Source of the DNA: Prosthecomicrobium sp. N25
Lineage (GTDB): Bacteria; Pseudomonadota; Alphaproteobacteria; Rhizobiales; Ancalomicrobiaceae
Length of the DNA: 64,000 bases
Direction: 5' to 3'
Assembly: GCF_037203705.1 (NCBI RefSeq)
Contig: NZ_JBBCAT010000002.1
Location: 496,001-560,000, forward strand
Shown: one piece after another, positions 24,429-32,816 of the stretch
Layout of the letters: each line of letters begins with the position of its first letter
Numbering within the stretch: the first letter of the stretch is position 1
The notes under the pieces: generated by a model
Database searches by the model: none
Seen by the model: only the letters and a program-made list of their open reading frames with translations
What the model was told of the DNA's origin: nothing
Made by a program: the position numbers and the translations under genes

Positions 24429-25247
24429 ATGTGGATCAGAGGTGCCCTGGTTGCTGTCGGTTGCGTCGTGGGCGGCTTCGGGCTGTACCGGAGCCTGACG
24501 GTCGCGGTCGCGGCCTTCGAGCGGATTGGTCCGTCCTCGGCCTACCGGGCAGCCGACGAGGTCGTGGCGCGCCTAGGCCGGGGCGACCGGGCGGGGGTTC
24601 ACGCGGACGGGTCCGAGCCCTTCCGCAGGGCGGTCGGCCTCGCCGACTTCGAGCGCTACGCGACCGTCTACGAGCTCGACCAGGTGACGGCGGCCCGATA
24701 CGACGGCTGGAAGGTCTCGACCGACATCGCGCAGGGCACCACGACGCGGGTGTCGGGCCGGCTGGAACGGCGGGACGGGACGCGGCAGCCGGTCGAGTTC
24801 ACGTTCGTGGGCGACGGGCCACGCTGGCGGCTGCACCACCTGCGGCTCTGGACCGATGTCGGCGAGACCAAGCCTCTCGCCGAGGCCGAGGTCGCGCCGG
24901 TGGTCCGGCGGCTCAACGCCCTCCACGCGGAGGCGATCGCGTCGGGGCGCTACCGGCCGGTCTACGAGGCCGGCGCGCGGCTCCTCAAGCTGAAGGCCCA
25001 GCCGGAGGACCTGGAGCGTGCGCTCGGGCCCCTGACGCGGTCGCGCCTGGACTTCCGGCCGGCCGACGACACGCTCAGCTTCCGCCAACCGCCGGCGCTC
25101 GACAGCGAGGGCGTCCTGGTCGCGGAAGGCAGCTACGCCACCCGCTCCGGCCGGGTCGCGTTCCGCTACCGGCTGCTCAACGAGGACGGCGCCTACAAGC
25201 CGATCGGCTTCGACCTGAAGCAGGTCCAGCCGGCGCCCCAGAGCTGA
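24429..25247 (+). CDS. Membrane-anchored hypothetical protein with two NTF2-like units
   Basis: A 272-residue protein: one N-terminal helix (residues 3-22), then a periplasmic part that seems to contain two similar alpha+beta units. Each starts with a helix followed by a short-loop strand set (ADEVVARLGRGDRAGVHADG..., and LNALHAEAIASGRYRPVYEAG...) and ends in paired strands (PRWRLHHLRLW and GAYKPIGFDLKQV). This resembles NTF2/DUF4019-type folds, but I could not place it firmly. GGGAG 8 nt before ATG 24429 sets the start. It is convergent with the adenine deaminase gene, 6 bp apart. Confidence 0.7.
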   Translation: MWIRGALVAVGCVVGGFGLYRSLTVAVAAFERIGPSSAYRAADEVVARLGRGDRAGVHADGSEPFRRAVGLADFERYATVYELDQVTAARYDGWKVSTDIAQGTTTRVSGRLERRDGTRQPVEFTFVGDGPRWRLHHLRLWTDVGETKPLAEAEVAPVVRRLNALHAEAIASGRYRPVYEAGARLLKLKAQPEDLERALGPLTRSRLDFRPADDTLSFRQPPALDSEGVLVAEGSYATRSGRVAFRYRLLNEDGAYKPIGFDLKQVQPAPQS

Positions 25248-25253
25248 CTCGGT

Positions 25254-27122
25254 TCACCAGACGACCGGGTGGGTTTCTCCCGTCGCCACGTTGACGAAGC
25301 CCTCCGGGGCCCGTTCCGAGGGCGCCACCAGGACCCAGCGCCAGGGCGCACAGGTCAGGGTGGCGAACTGCAGGCGCTCGGGGAAGCCGGGGAACCAGCG
25401 GGGCGACCAGGTGGGCTCGTACATCCACTCGACCTCGGCGGCGGCGCGGTAGAGCGCCTGCATGTCGGCATCGAGGGCCTCGGCCGGGCGGCAGGTCATC
25501 AGGCCGCCGACCTCGTGGCGGACCTCGGCGGCGATCCGGCCGCGGGCGACCAGCACCCAGCCCCCCTGAATCTCGGCGATCCGGTTGGCGACCGCCGCCA
25601 TCGCGGCGTCCGAGGAGCCGACCACCCAGATATTGTGCTTGTCGTGCCCGACCGTGCAGCCGACCGCGGTGTCGGGCGTGGCCGGGCCGCAGCCGCGCCA
25701 GAACATCCGGCCGACCCGGCCCTCGCCGGAGAAGCGGTCGACCACGGCGAACTTGGTGATGGCGCGCGCCGGATCCCGCTGGACCTCCCCACCCAGGACC
25801 GGGAGCTCTTCGACCAGGAACTCGTCGGACCAGTGGAAGGGCCGGAGGACGGCGGCCTTCATGGTGTCCCGCCCGGGCGCGGCGGGGATGGCGAAGTCCG
25901 CCGGGGCGAGCCGGCGGCCGAGGTTCACGCTGCGGGTCGCGCGGTCCGGCCAGGCGATCGCCGGCAGGGGGCCGGTGTAGCTGAGGCCTGCGGAGACGGG
26001 GCGGCCGTCCGCCCAGACCTCCGCGATGCCCACGCGGGCCACGTCGTCGAGGAGCACGACGTCGGCGTAGCGGCCGGGCGCGAGGCTGCCGACCCAGGGG
26101 GTGAGGCGCATGTGGCGGGCCGGGTTCAGGGTCACGCACTGGTAGGCGATCTCGGGGGCGAGGCCGCTCTCTATGGCGAGGCGGACGTTGTGGTCGGTGG
26201 CGCCGAGCCGCAGGGTGTCGGAGGCGCTGCGGTCGTCGGTCACGAAGGCGACCTGCGACCAGTCCGCGAGCCCGCGCGCCATCAGGCCCTGCAGGATCTC
26301 CGGCATGGAATGGGGCCGGATCTCCAGGAAGATGCCGTGTTGCAGCTTCGTCCAGGCCTCCTCGGCGGTCCAGGCCTCGTGGTCGGAGGCGAGGCCGGCG
26401 GCCGCGAAGGCGTTGATGGACGGCAGGTCGCGCAGGCCGGCGCCATGGCCCTCGACGACGCCGCGCTGCTCGAAGGTCGCCCGGATCATGCCCCAGAGGC
26501 GGGCGTGGGACGGGTTCCCGGGGTCGCTCAGAGCGGGCCAGTCCATCACCTCGTCGAGACCGGCGACCATGAGGGAGCGGGCCAGGAACGCCGCCTGCTC
26601 CGCATGGCCGAAGTGGCCGCCGCCGAACTCGTAGGCGGTCGGCGGGACGGCGGAGCCGGGCAGGGGGAAGATCTTGACCGGCGAGCCGGCGCGACGGGCG
26701 GCGAGCCAGAAGTCCAGGTTCCCTGGGCCGTCGACGTTGGAGTATTCGTGGCTCGCCTCGCAGGTCCAGGTGTTGCCGCGCGGGACGACCAGGGCGGCCT
26801 CGTGCTCCGGGGTCAGGTGCGAGCTCTCGATGTGCTTGTGGGCCTCGCCGAAGCCCGGCACCGCGGCGAGGGCGGAGCGGTCGATCCGCTCGCGCGCTTC
26901 GCCCGGAAAGGCGCCGGCCGGGCCGACCCAGGCGATGCGGCGGCCGCGGACGGCGATGTCCTGGTCGTCGAGCCAGGTGCGGGAATGAACCTCGAGGAGG
27001 CGCCCGACGCGCAGCAGCCGGTCGGCCGGCTGGCGGCCGAGGGCGACCTGGAGGAGATCCTGCCGGATGCGGATCTCGTCGGCGCCGTCGAGGAGGAGGT
27101 CGTCGGGCAGCGCGGCGGTCAT
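25254..27122 (-). CDS. ade: Adenine deaminase family protein (amidohydrolase with AdeC C-terminal domain)
   Basis: A 622-residue metal-dependent amidohydrolase converting adenine to hypoxanthine and ammonia (or acting on a related purine). The metal-binding loop is GEAHKHIESSHLTPEHEAA near residue 92 (HxH form with Lys between), followed by the conserved His and FVTDDRSASD with the metal-ligand Asp. A C-terminal adenine-deaminase domain carries VGCTVGHDKHNIWVVG. It belongs to the atypical alphaproteobacterial branch, so adenine itself is likely but not certain. AAGGGGG supports ATG 27122 over GTG 27131. It is divergent (71 bp) from the nucleoside hydrolase gene. Confidence 0.88.
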   Translation of the reverse strand: MTAALPDDLLLDGADEIRIRQDLLQVALGRQPADRLLRVGRLLEVHSRTWLDDQDIAVRGRRIAWVGPAGAFPGEARERIDRSALAAVPGFGEAHKHIESSHLTPEHEAALVVPRGNTWTCEASHEYSNVDGPGNLDFWLAARRAGSPVKIFPLPGSAVPPTAYEFGGGHFGHAEQAAFLARSLMVAGLDEVMDWPALSDPGNPSHARLWGMIRATFEQRGVVEGHGAGLRDLPSINAFAAAGLASDHEAWTAEEAWTKLQHGIFLEIRPHSMPEILQGLMARGLADWSQVAFVTDDRSASDTLRLGATDHNVRLAIESGLAPEIAYQCVTLNPARHMRLTPWVGSLAPGRYADVVLLDDVARVGIAEVWADGRPVSAGLSYTGPLPAIAWPDRATRSVNLGRRLAPADFAIPAAPGRDTMKAAVLRPFHWSDEFLVEELPVLGGEVQRDPARAITKFAVVDRFSGEGRVGRMFWRGCGPATPDTAVGCTVGHDKHNIWVVGSSDAAMAAVANRIAEIQGGWVLVARGRIAAEVRHEVGGLMTCRPAEALDADMQALYRAAAEVEWMYEPTWSPRWFPGFPERLQFATLTCAPWRWVLVAPSERAPEGFVNVATGETHPVVW

Positions 27123-27193
27123 GCGGCGCACCCCCTTGCGTTCCGGCCTGCGACACCGATCATGCGCCTCACCCTGTCCCCCCGAGGAGCCCC

Positions 27194-28120
27194 ATGCCCC
27201 GCACCGTTGTGATCGACACCGACCCGGGCATCGACGACGCGATCGCGATCCTGACGGCGCTCGCCTCGGACGCCTTCGCGGTCGCCGGGATCCTGACCGT
27301 GGCCGGAAACATCGGGATCGACAAGACGACGCGCAATGCGGGGCGGCTCGTCACCCATGCGCGCCGCGCGGACCTCCCGGTGGTCGCGGGCGCGGCGGCG
27401 CCGCTGTCGCGGGCGGCCCGGCTGGCGACCGAGGTGCACGGCGAGGACGGGCTCGGCGGGGTCGCGCTGCCGGAGGCGTCGCGCCCGCCGCTCACCGCTT
27501 CCGCGGTGCCCTGGCTGGCCGACCTCCTGGACGGCGCTCCGGCCGGCTCGGTGGACGTCCTGGCGCTCGGGCCCCTGACCAACCTGGCGCAGCTCCTGCG
27601 CGCCCGGCCCCGGGCGGCGGCGCGGATCGGGCGCGTGATCGCCATGGGGGGCGCGGTCCACGAGCCCGGCAACGTCGGCCCGCGCGCGGAGTTCAACATG
27701 GCGGCGGACCCCGAAGCCGCCGACACGGTGTTCCGGTCCGGGCTGCGGGTGACCCTCGTGCCCCTCGACGTCACACGCCGGGTGCGCGCCGATCTCGCCT
27801 GGACGGAGGCCCTGGCGGGCGCCGGGACGGCCTCCGCGACGCTCGCCGCGGCCCTGATCCGCGCGTATTTCGACCGCACCCACGGGGCGGGGAGCCGTCC
27901 GCTGCATGATCCTTGCGTGATGCTGCTGGCCCTGGCGCCGGAGCTGTTCGAGACCCGCAACCTGCCGCTCGCGGTCGACCTCGGGTCGGGGCCGGATGCC
28001 GGCGCGCTCGCGGTCGATCCCGACGGCGGGGCGTCCGTCGAGGTGGCGCTGGGGGTCGATCCGGCCGGGGCGCTGCGGCTTCTCGCCGGCATCCTGGGCG
28101 CGCGGGCGACCGTGCCCTGA
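27194..28120 (+). CDS. Inosine-uridine-preferring nucleoside hydrolase family protein
   Basis: A 308-residue calcium-dependent nucleoside hydrolase that splits ribonucleosides into base and ribose. The defining DTDPGIDDA is at residues 8-16; the second metal-site region (EFNMAADPEAA) and a late catalytic HDPCV (near residue 236) are visible. GAGGAG precedes ATG 27194. With the divergent adenine deaminase and the downstream phosphoribosyltransferase it forms a purine salvage group: release base, deaminate, recapture as nucleotide. Confidence 0.92.
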   Translation: MPRTVVIDTDPGIDDAIAILTALASDAFAVAGILTVAGNIGIDKTTRNAGRLVTHARRADLPVVAGAAAPLSRAARLATEVHGEDGLGGVALPEASRPPLTASAVPWLADLLDGAPAGSVDVLALGPLTNLAQLLRARPRAAARIGRVIAMGGAVHEPGNVGPRAEFNMAADPEAADTVFRSGLRVTLVPLDVTRRVRADLAWTEALAGAGTASATLAAALIRAYFDRTHGAGSRPLHDPCVMLLALAPELFETRNLPLAVDLGSGPDAGALAVDPDGGASVEVALGVDPAGALRLLAGILGARATVP

Positions 28121-28211
28121 CGCCAGCCGGAGGGGCGGGCGCGGCCGGAGCGCCGTTTGCACCGGGGCCGAACCCCGCTAGCGTCGGCCGGACCGTCATC
28201 GGGGCGCGCCC

Positions 28212-28913
28212 ATGTCCGACCTGCTTCCGCACCAGTACTGGCAGACCCTGGAGCCGCGGGGCACGCCGACCGGCGTCCCGGAGGGCGGCCATCGCGACGG
28301 CTTTCCGGCACTCCTGCCGGACGGGCGGGTGTTGCGGCTGCCGATCCGGGTGCTTCCGGGCGACGGAACGCGGGCGGTCGCGTCGCTGATCGTCAACCAG
28401 GCGAGCTTCGCGGTCGAGGATGCGCTGGCGGATGGGATGGCGGAGCTGGCGCGCGGCTTCGACCCTGCCGTGATCGTCGGCGTGCCGACGCTCGGGCTGC
28501 CGCTCGCGGCCGGCGTCGCCCGGCGGCTCGGCCACGGCCGCATGGTGGCGCTGGGGACCAGCCGGAAGTTCTGGTACCGGGACGATCTCTCGGTGCCGCT
28601 CGCCTCGATCACCACGCCGGGCTCGGCCAAGCGCCTCTACCTGGACCCGCGCATGCTTCCGGTCCTCGAAGGGCGGCGGGTCGTGGTGGTGGACGACGTG
28701 GTGAGCTCCGGCAGTTCCATGGAGGCGGTGCTGACGCTGCTCGGGGCGGCCGGCCTCGCGCCGCTCGCGGTGGTCGCCGCCATGCTGCAGACCCGGCGCT
28801 GGGTCGACCGGCTCGCCGGCGTCTTCCCCGAACCGGCGGCCCGGATCCTCGGCGTCATGGCGACGCCGTTCCTGGTGCGCGGCCGGGACGGGGGCTGGCG
28901 GCCGGAGGCCTGA
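28212..28913 (+). CDS. Purine phosphoribosyltransferase-like protein (PRTase type I fold)
   Basis: A 233-residue type I phosphoribosyltransferase. The PRPP loop is VVVVDDVVSSGSSM near residues 157-170, preceded by VGVPTLGLPLAAGVARRLG, as in adenine phosphoribosyltransferases. The N-terminal 60 residues are longer than in Apt. It lies 91 bp after the nucleoside hydrolase gene on the same strand, which suggests base recapture onto PRPP; the base preference cannot be read from the sequence. It ends 18 bp from the convergent P1B-5 ATPase gene. Confidence 0.85.
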   Translation: MSDLLPHQYWQTLEPRGTPTGVPEGGHRDGFPALLPDGRVLRLPIRVLPGDGTRAVASLIVNQASFAVEDALADGMAELARGFDPAVIVGVPTLGLPLAAGVARRLGHGRMVALGTSRKFWYRDDLSVPLASITTPGSAKRLYLDPRMLPVLEGRRVVVVDDVVSSGSSMEAVLTLLGAAGLAPLAVVAAMLQTRRWVDRLAGVFPEPAARILGVMATPFLVRGRDGGWRPEA

Positions 28914-28931
28914 GGACCGCTGCGGCCACCG

Positions 28932-31220
28932 TCAGGTGGGGGCCGCGTGGTCGTAGATGTCGTCCTCCTGGGCGCTGTGGATGCGCACCAGGGATTCGAT
29001 CGCCTCGATGGCGCGCTGGGCGTCGCGGAGCAGCCAGCGGTCGGCCGGGTCGGGCCCGATGCCGGCGACGAGCCGGTCGAGCAGGCGGGCGAGATGCATG
29101 ATCTCCCGATGGGCGCGGCTCATGGCGGAGAGGCCGTGGCCGTCGGCCAGCAGCTTGCGCAGCATGGGATAGACCCGCGCCTCGTCGTCCTTCTCGTGGG
29201 CGACGACGTGCCGGGCGACGAGGTCGTTGGCCTCGCGGATCAGGTCGAGGGCGGGTGCCCCCTCCGTCTCGTCCAGCCGGTCGGCGATGGCGCGCAGCCG
29301 GTCGAGGACGGTGCCGAGCGCGGCGTGGCCACGGCTGAGGTCGTCGCGGGCGACCGTCGCGAGGCTCCGGCCGTTGCGGCCGCGGCCGGGGGTCAGGGCG
29401 CGCAGGGCGTTGAGGATGACGGCGAGGTCGATGCCCTCCTGGACGAGCGCGCCGGCGACGGGCGTGAGCCAGCCGAAGGCCGCGGCCAGCATGGCGACGA
29501 TCGAGAGCGACATGCCGACGCCGATGCTCTCCAGGGCGATGCGGCGGGTGCGGCGGGCGATGGCGACGGCCTCGCCGACCCGGTCGAGCCGGTCGACCAG
29601 GATCACCACGTCGGCGGCCTCCGAGGAGGCCGAGGCGCCGCGCGCGCCCATGGCGATGCCGACGTCGGCGGCGGCGAGCGCCGGGGCGTCGTTGATGCCG
29701 TCGCCGACCATGATGGTGCCGGCCAGGCGCTGCTCGGTCTTGACCGCGTCGAGCTTGTCGGCGGGGACCCGGTCGGCGAGCACCTGGTCGATGTCGAGCG
29801 CCGCCCCGATGGTCTCGGCGGCTTCGGCGCGGTCGCCGGTGACCATGACGATGCGGGCCACGCCGGCGTCGCGCAGCGCCCGGATGGCATGGGGGGCTTC
29901 GGTCTTCAGCTCGTCGGCGAGCAGGATCGCGCCCGCCGGGCGGCCGTCGACCGCCACGTAGACCGACAGGGCCGAGCGCCAGGAGGCACGGCGGGCGGCG
30001 CGCCGCGCCCAGTCGGGAAGGTCGCCGGCCGGGAACACGAGATCGCGCGCGCCGGCGCGGACCAGGCGTCCGCCGACCGTGCCCTCCAGGCCCGAGCCCG
30101 CCCATTCCCGCACCGCTGCGGGCATCTCCAACCCGCCGCCGCGGGCGCGGGCGGCCTCGACCAGGGCGGTGGCGACCACGTGATGGGACGCCTGCTCGAG
30201 GGAGCCGGCGAGGCGCAGGAGCTCGACGGCATCCTGGCCGGGGGCGACCTCGACGGCGATCAGGCGGGCACCGCCGACCGTCAGCGTTCCGGTCTTGTCG
30301 AACATGACGGTCCGGATGCGGGCCAGGCGCTCGAGCGGCCCGCCGCCCTTGACCAGCACGCCGCGCGACGCCGCGCGGCTGACGCCGGAGATGAAGGCGA
30401 CCGGGGCGGCCAGGATGAGCGGGCAGGGGGTGGCGGCGACCAGGACGGCGAGGGCCCGGACCTTGTCGCCGGAGAGCCACCACGCGAAGGCCGCGACCGC
30501 CATCGCGAAGGGCAGGAAGGCGAGGGCGTAGCGGTCGGCCATGCGCACGAACGGCGCCTTGGCGGTCTGCGCGGCGGTCACCATGCGGACGATGCCGGCA
30601 TAGGTCGAGGCGCCCGCGGTGGCGCGGGCCACCATCTCGAAGGTCTCGCCGGCGTTGACGGTGCCGCTGCGGACCGGCTCTCCCGGGCCGCGCTGCACCG
30701 GGATCGGCTCGCCCGTCAGGGCCGCCTCGTCGAGGGTGGCCGAGCCCACCGCGACCGCGCCGTCGACCGGCACGACCTCGCCGGCCCGGACGACCAGCCG
30801 GTCGCCGACCGCCACGGCGTCGACGGGCACGTCGATGGCGTCCTCGCCCTGGCGGCGGTGCGCCGTGCGGGGGGCGCGGTCGACGAGGCCGGCCAGCTCG
30901 CGTTCGGCGCGCCCGACCGCGAAGTCCTCCAGGAGGTTGCCGCCGGCGTACATGAGCGCCACCACGGCGCCGGCGAGCGTCTCGCCGAGAGCGAGGGCGG
31001 CCGACATGGAGAGGAGCGCGACGGCGTCGACGCCGACGCGGCCGGCCAGGAAATCCTTGATGATGCCGGTCGCGAGCGCCACCACCACGGGAACCGTGCC
31101 GGCCCCCCAGATCCAGAGGGCGATGTCGTGGCGGCCGGCGGCCCAGACGAGCAGGCCGGCGGACAGGCCCGCCAGGGCGATGGCCACGAGGGCGCGCTTC
31201 AAAAGCCGTTCGGAAATCAT
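28932..31220 (-). CDS. P1B-5-type heavy-metal ATPase with C-terminal hemerythrin domain (Ni/Fe export)
   Basis: A 762-residue P-type ATPase. It lacks an N-terminal HMA domain and opens directly with helices. TGEP actuator, FDKTGTLT phosphorylation site and GDGINDAPAL are present. The membrane metal motif is TPC (ATPCPLILAAPVAFISG), not CPC or SPC. After the last helices, residues about 610-762 form a hemerythrin-like four-helix domain (ARHVVAHEKDDEARVYPML, SRAHREIMHLARLL, RIHSAQEDDIYDH) with the expected His/Glu/Asp iron ligands. TPC plus hemerythrin tail defines subgroup P1B-5, shown for Sinorhizobium Nia to export Ni2+ and Fe2+. ATG 31220 is chosen at the start of the membrane domain; upstream sequence is open but unlike protein. 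Confidence 0.9.
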   Translation of the reverse strand: MISERLLKRALVAIALAGLSAGLLVWAAGRHDIALWIWGAGTVPVVVALATGIIKDFLAGRVGVDAVALLSMSAALALGETLAGAVVALMYAGGNLLEDFAVGRAERELAGLVDRAPRTAHRRQGEDAIDVPVDAVAVGDRLVVRAGEVVPVDGAVAVGSATLDEAALTGEPIPVQRGPGEPVRSGTVNAGETFEMVARATAGASTYAGIVRMVTAAQTAKAPFVRMADRYALAFLPFAMAVAAFAWWLSGDKVRALAVLVAATPCPLILAAPVAFISGVSRAASRGVLVKGGGPLERLARIRTVMFDKTGTLTVGGARLIAVEVAPGQDAVELLRLAGSLEQASHHVVATALVEAARARGGGLEMPAAVREWAGSGLEGTVGGRLVRAGARDLVFPAGDLPDWARRAARRASWRSALSVYVAVDGRPAGAILLADELKTEAPHAIRALRDAGVARIVMVTGDRAEAAETIGAALDIDQVLADRVPADKLDAVKTEQRLAGTIMVGDGINDAPALAAADVGIAMGARGASASSEAADVVILVDRLDRVGEAVAIARRTRRIALESIGVGMSLSIVAMLAAAFGWLTPVAGALVQEGIDLAVILNALRALTPGRGRNGRSLATVARDDLSRGHAALGTVLDRLRAIADRLDETEGAPALDLIREANDLVARHVVAHEKDDEARVYPMLRKLLADGHGLSAMSRAHREIMHLARLLDRLVAGIGPDPADRWLLRDAQRAIEAIESLVRIHSAQEDDIYDHAAPT

Positions 31221-31597
31221 GCGGCCGGTTCTAGCAGGTCCCTTGCCGTCGCGGATCCGTGGTTTCAGGGAGGCCGGAGCCGTGGTTCGACGAAGGACCG
31301 AGCCGTCCGCGGCCAGCGCGGGGCTCCTGCGGCTTGACATCGCGGCCGCCTTCAGGCTTCTGACCCGGTGCGGCCCGGCGCGAGCCGGTCCGCGAGAGGA
31401 TCCGCCTGTCATGTCGCCCGTCGTCGCCTCGACGAAAACGAAAGAGACCATGACCGCCACGGCGAAAGCCGTCGGCTGACCGCGGCCTTTTTCCCCCGAT
31501 GCCCTCTCCCGGCGGGGTGAGAGGGCAAGTCCCGGGCCCGAGCGGCACCGGGGCGGCGCGAGCGGGGGAGGACCGGACAAGCTTTGGGGTTCGCATC
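31221..31597. other. 377-bp gap between divergent genes, with a stem-loop
   Basis: No supported reading frame. At 31500-31527, TGCCCTCTC/GAGAGGGCA forms a 9-bp stem with a 10-nt loop, about 70 bp before asd; it may be a leader structure or a dispersed palindrome. No clear promoter. Confidence 0.45.
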
Positions 31598-32635
31598 ATG
31601 GGTTACAAGGTCGCTGTCGTCGGCGCCACGGGCAACGTGGGCCGTGAAATGCTCGATATCCTCGCCGAACGCGGCTTCCCGGCCGACGAAGTCGTGGCGC
31701 TCGCCTCGCCGCGCTCGCTCGGCACCGAGGTCTCGTACGGCGACAAGACGCTGAAGACCAAGGTGCTGGACCACTACGACTTCTCCGACACGGACATCTG
31801 CCTGATGTCGGCGGGCGGGTCGGTCTCCAAGGAGTGGTCGCCCCGGATCGGCGCGCAGGGCTGCGTGGTGATCGACAACTCCTCGGCCTGGCGCTACGAC
31901 GCCGAGGTGCCGCTGATCGTGCCGGAGGTGAACGCCGACGCCATCACGGGCTTCACCAAGAAGAACATCATCGCCAACCCGAACTGCTCGACCGCCCAGC
32001 TCGTCGTCGCGCTGAAGCCGCTGCACGATGCCGCGACGATCAAGCGCGTGGTGGTGGCGACCTACCAGTCGGTCTCGGGCGCCGGCAAGGACGCCATGGA
32101 CGAGCTCTTCCAGCAGACCCGGGCGGTGTTCGTCACCGATCCGATCGAGCCGAAGAAGTTCCCGAAGCGGATCGCGTTCAACCTCATTCCTCACATCGAC
32201 GTCTTCATGGAGGACGGCTACACGAAGGAGGAATGGAAGATGATGGCCGAGACCAAGAAGATCCTCGACCCGAAGATCAAGCTCACGGCCACCTGCGTGC
32301 GCGTGCCGGTGTTCATCGCCCATTCGGAGGCGGTCAACGTCGAGTTCGAGCGGCCGATCTCGGCCGAGGAGGCGACCGACATCCTGCGCGAGGCGCCCGG
32401 CTGCCTCGTCGTCGACAAGCGCGAGCCCGGCGGCTACATCACGCCCTACGAGGCGGCCGGCGAGGACGCCACCTACATCAGCCGCATCCGCGAGGACGCG
32501 ACCGTCGAGAACGGCCTCGCCCTATGGATCGTCTCCGACAACCTGCGCAAGGGCGCGGCCCTCAATGCGGTTCAGATCGCCGAGGTGCTGGTCAACCGCA
32601 AGCTGATCCAGCCGAAGGCGCGCAAGGCGGCCTGA
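31598..32635 (+). CDS. asd: Aspartate-semialdehyde dehydrogenase
   Basis: A 345-residue NADPH enzyme reducing aspartyl phosphate to aspartate semialdehyde, the branch point for lysine/diaminopimelate, threonine and methionine. The nucleotide-binding VAVVGATGNVGREML starts at residue 4, the catalytic Cys lies in IIANPNCSTAQ (near residue 131), and the catalytic His region is RVPVFIAHSE. The length fits. ATG 31598 gives the normal N-terminus. It is monocistronic, ending in a hairpin at 32664. Confidence 0.97.
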   Translation: MGYKVAVVGATGNVGREMLDILAERGFPADEVVALASPRSLGTEVSYGDKTLKTKVLDHYDFSDTDICLMSAGGSVSKEWSPRIGAQGCVVIDNSSAWRYDAEVPLIVPEVNADAITGFTKKNIIANPNCSTAQLVVALKPLHDAATIKRVVVATYQSVSGAGKDAMDELFQQTRAVFVTDPIEPKKFPKRIAFNLIPHIDVFMEDGYTKEEWKMMAETKKILDPKIKLTATCVRVPVFIAHSEAVNVEFERPISAEEATDILREAPGCLVVDKREPGGYITPYEAAGEDATYISRIREDATVENGLALWIVSDNLRKGAALNAVQIAEVLVNRKLIQPKARKAA

Positions 32636-32663
32636 CGCGGTATCCTGCCTGGTGACGTGACGG

Positions 32664-32690
32664 ACGGGGCCCGCGAGGCCCCGTCTTCGT
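32664..32690 (+). terminator. Terminator of asd
   Basis: ACGGGGCC/GGCCCCGT, an 8-bp perfect stem with 5-nt loop (32664-32671 with 32677-32684), followed by CTTCGT. It starts 28 nt after the asd stop. Confidence 0.75.
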
Positions 32691-32816
32691 TCGCGGGAGG
32701 ACCGGGGACCGCATGACGCCGATCAGCTTTGCGCGAGCGGGCGTGGCCGGGGTTGCAATCCCGCCATAGGTTCGTGCTTTCGTGCCCGTGACCCTCGCCG
32801 TTTCCGGATCCCGCCT

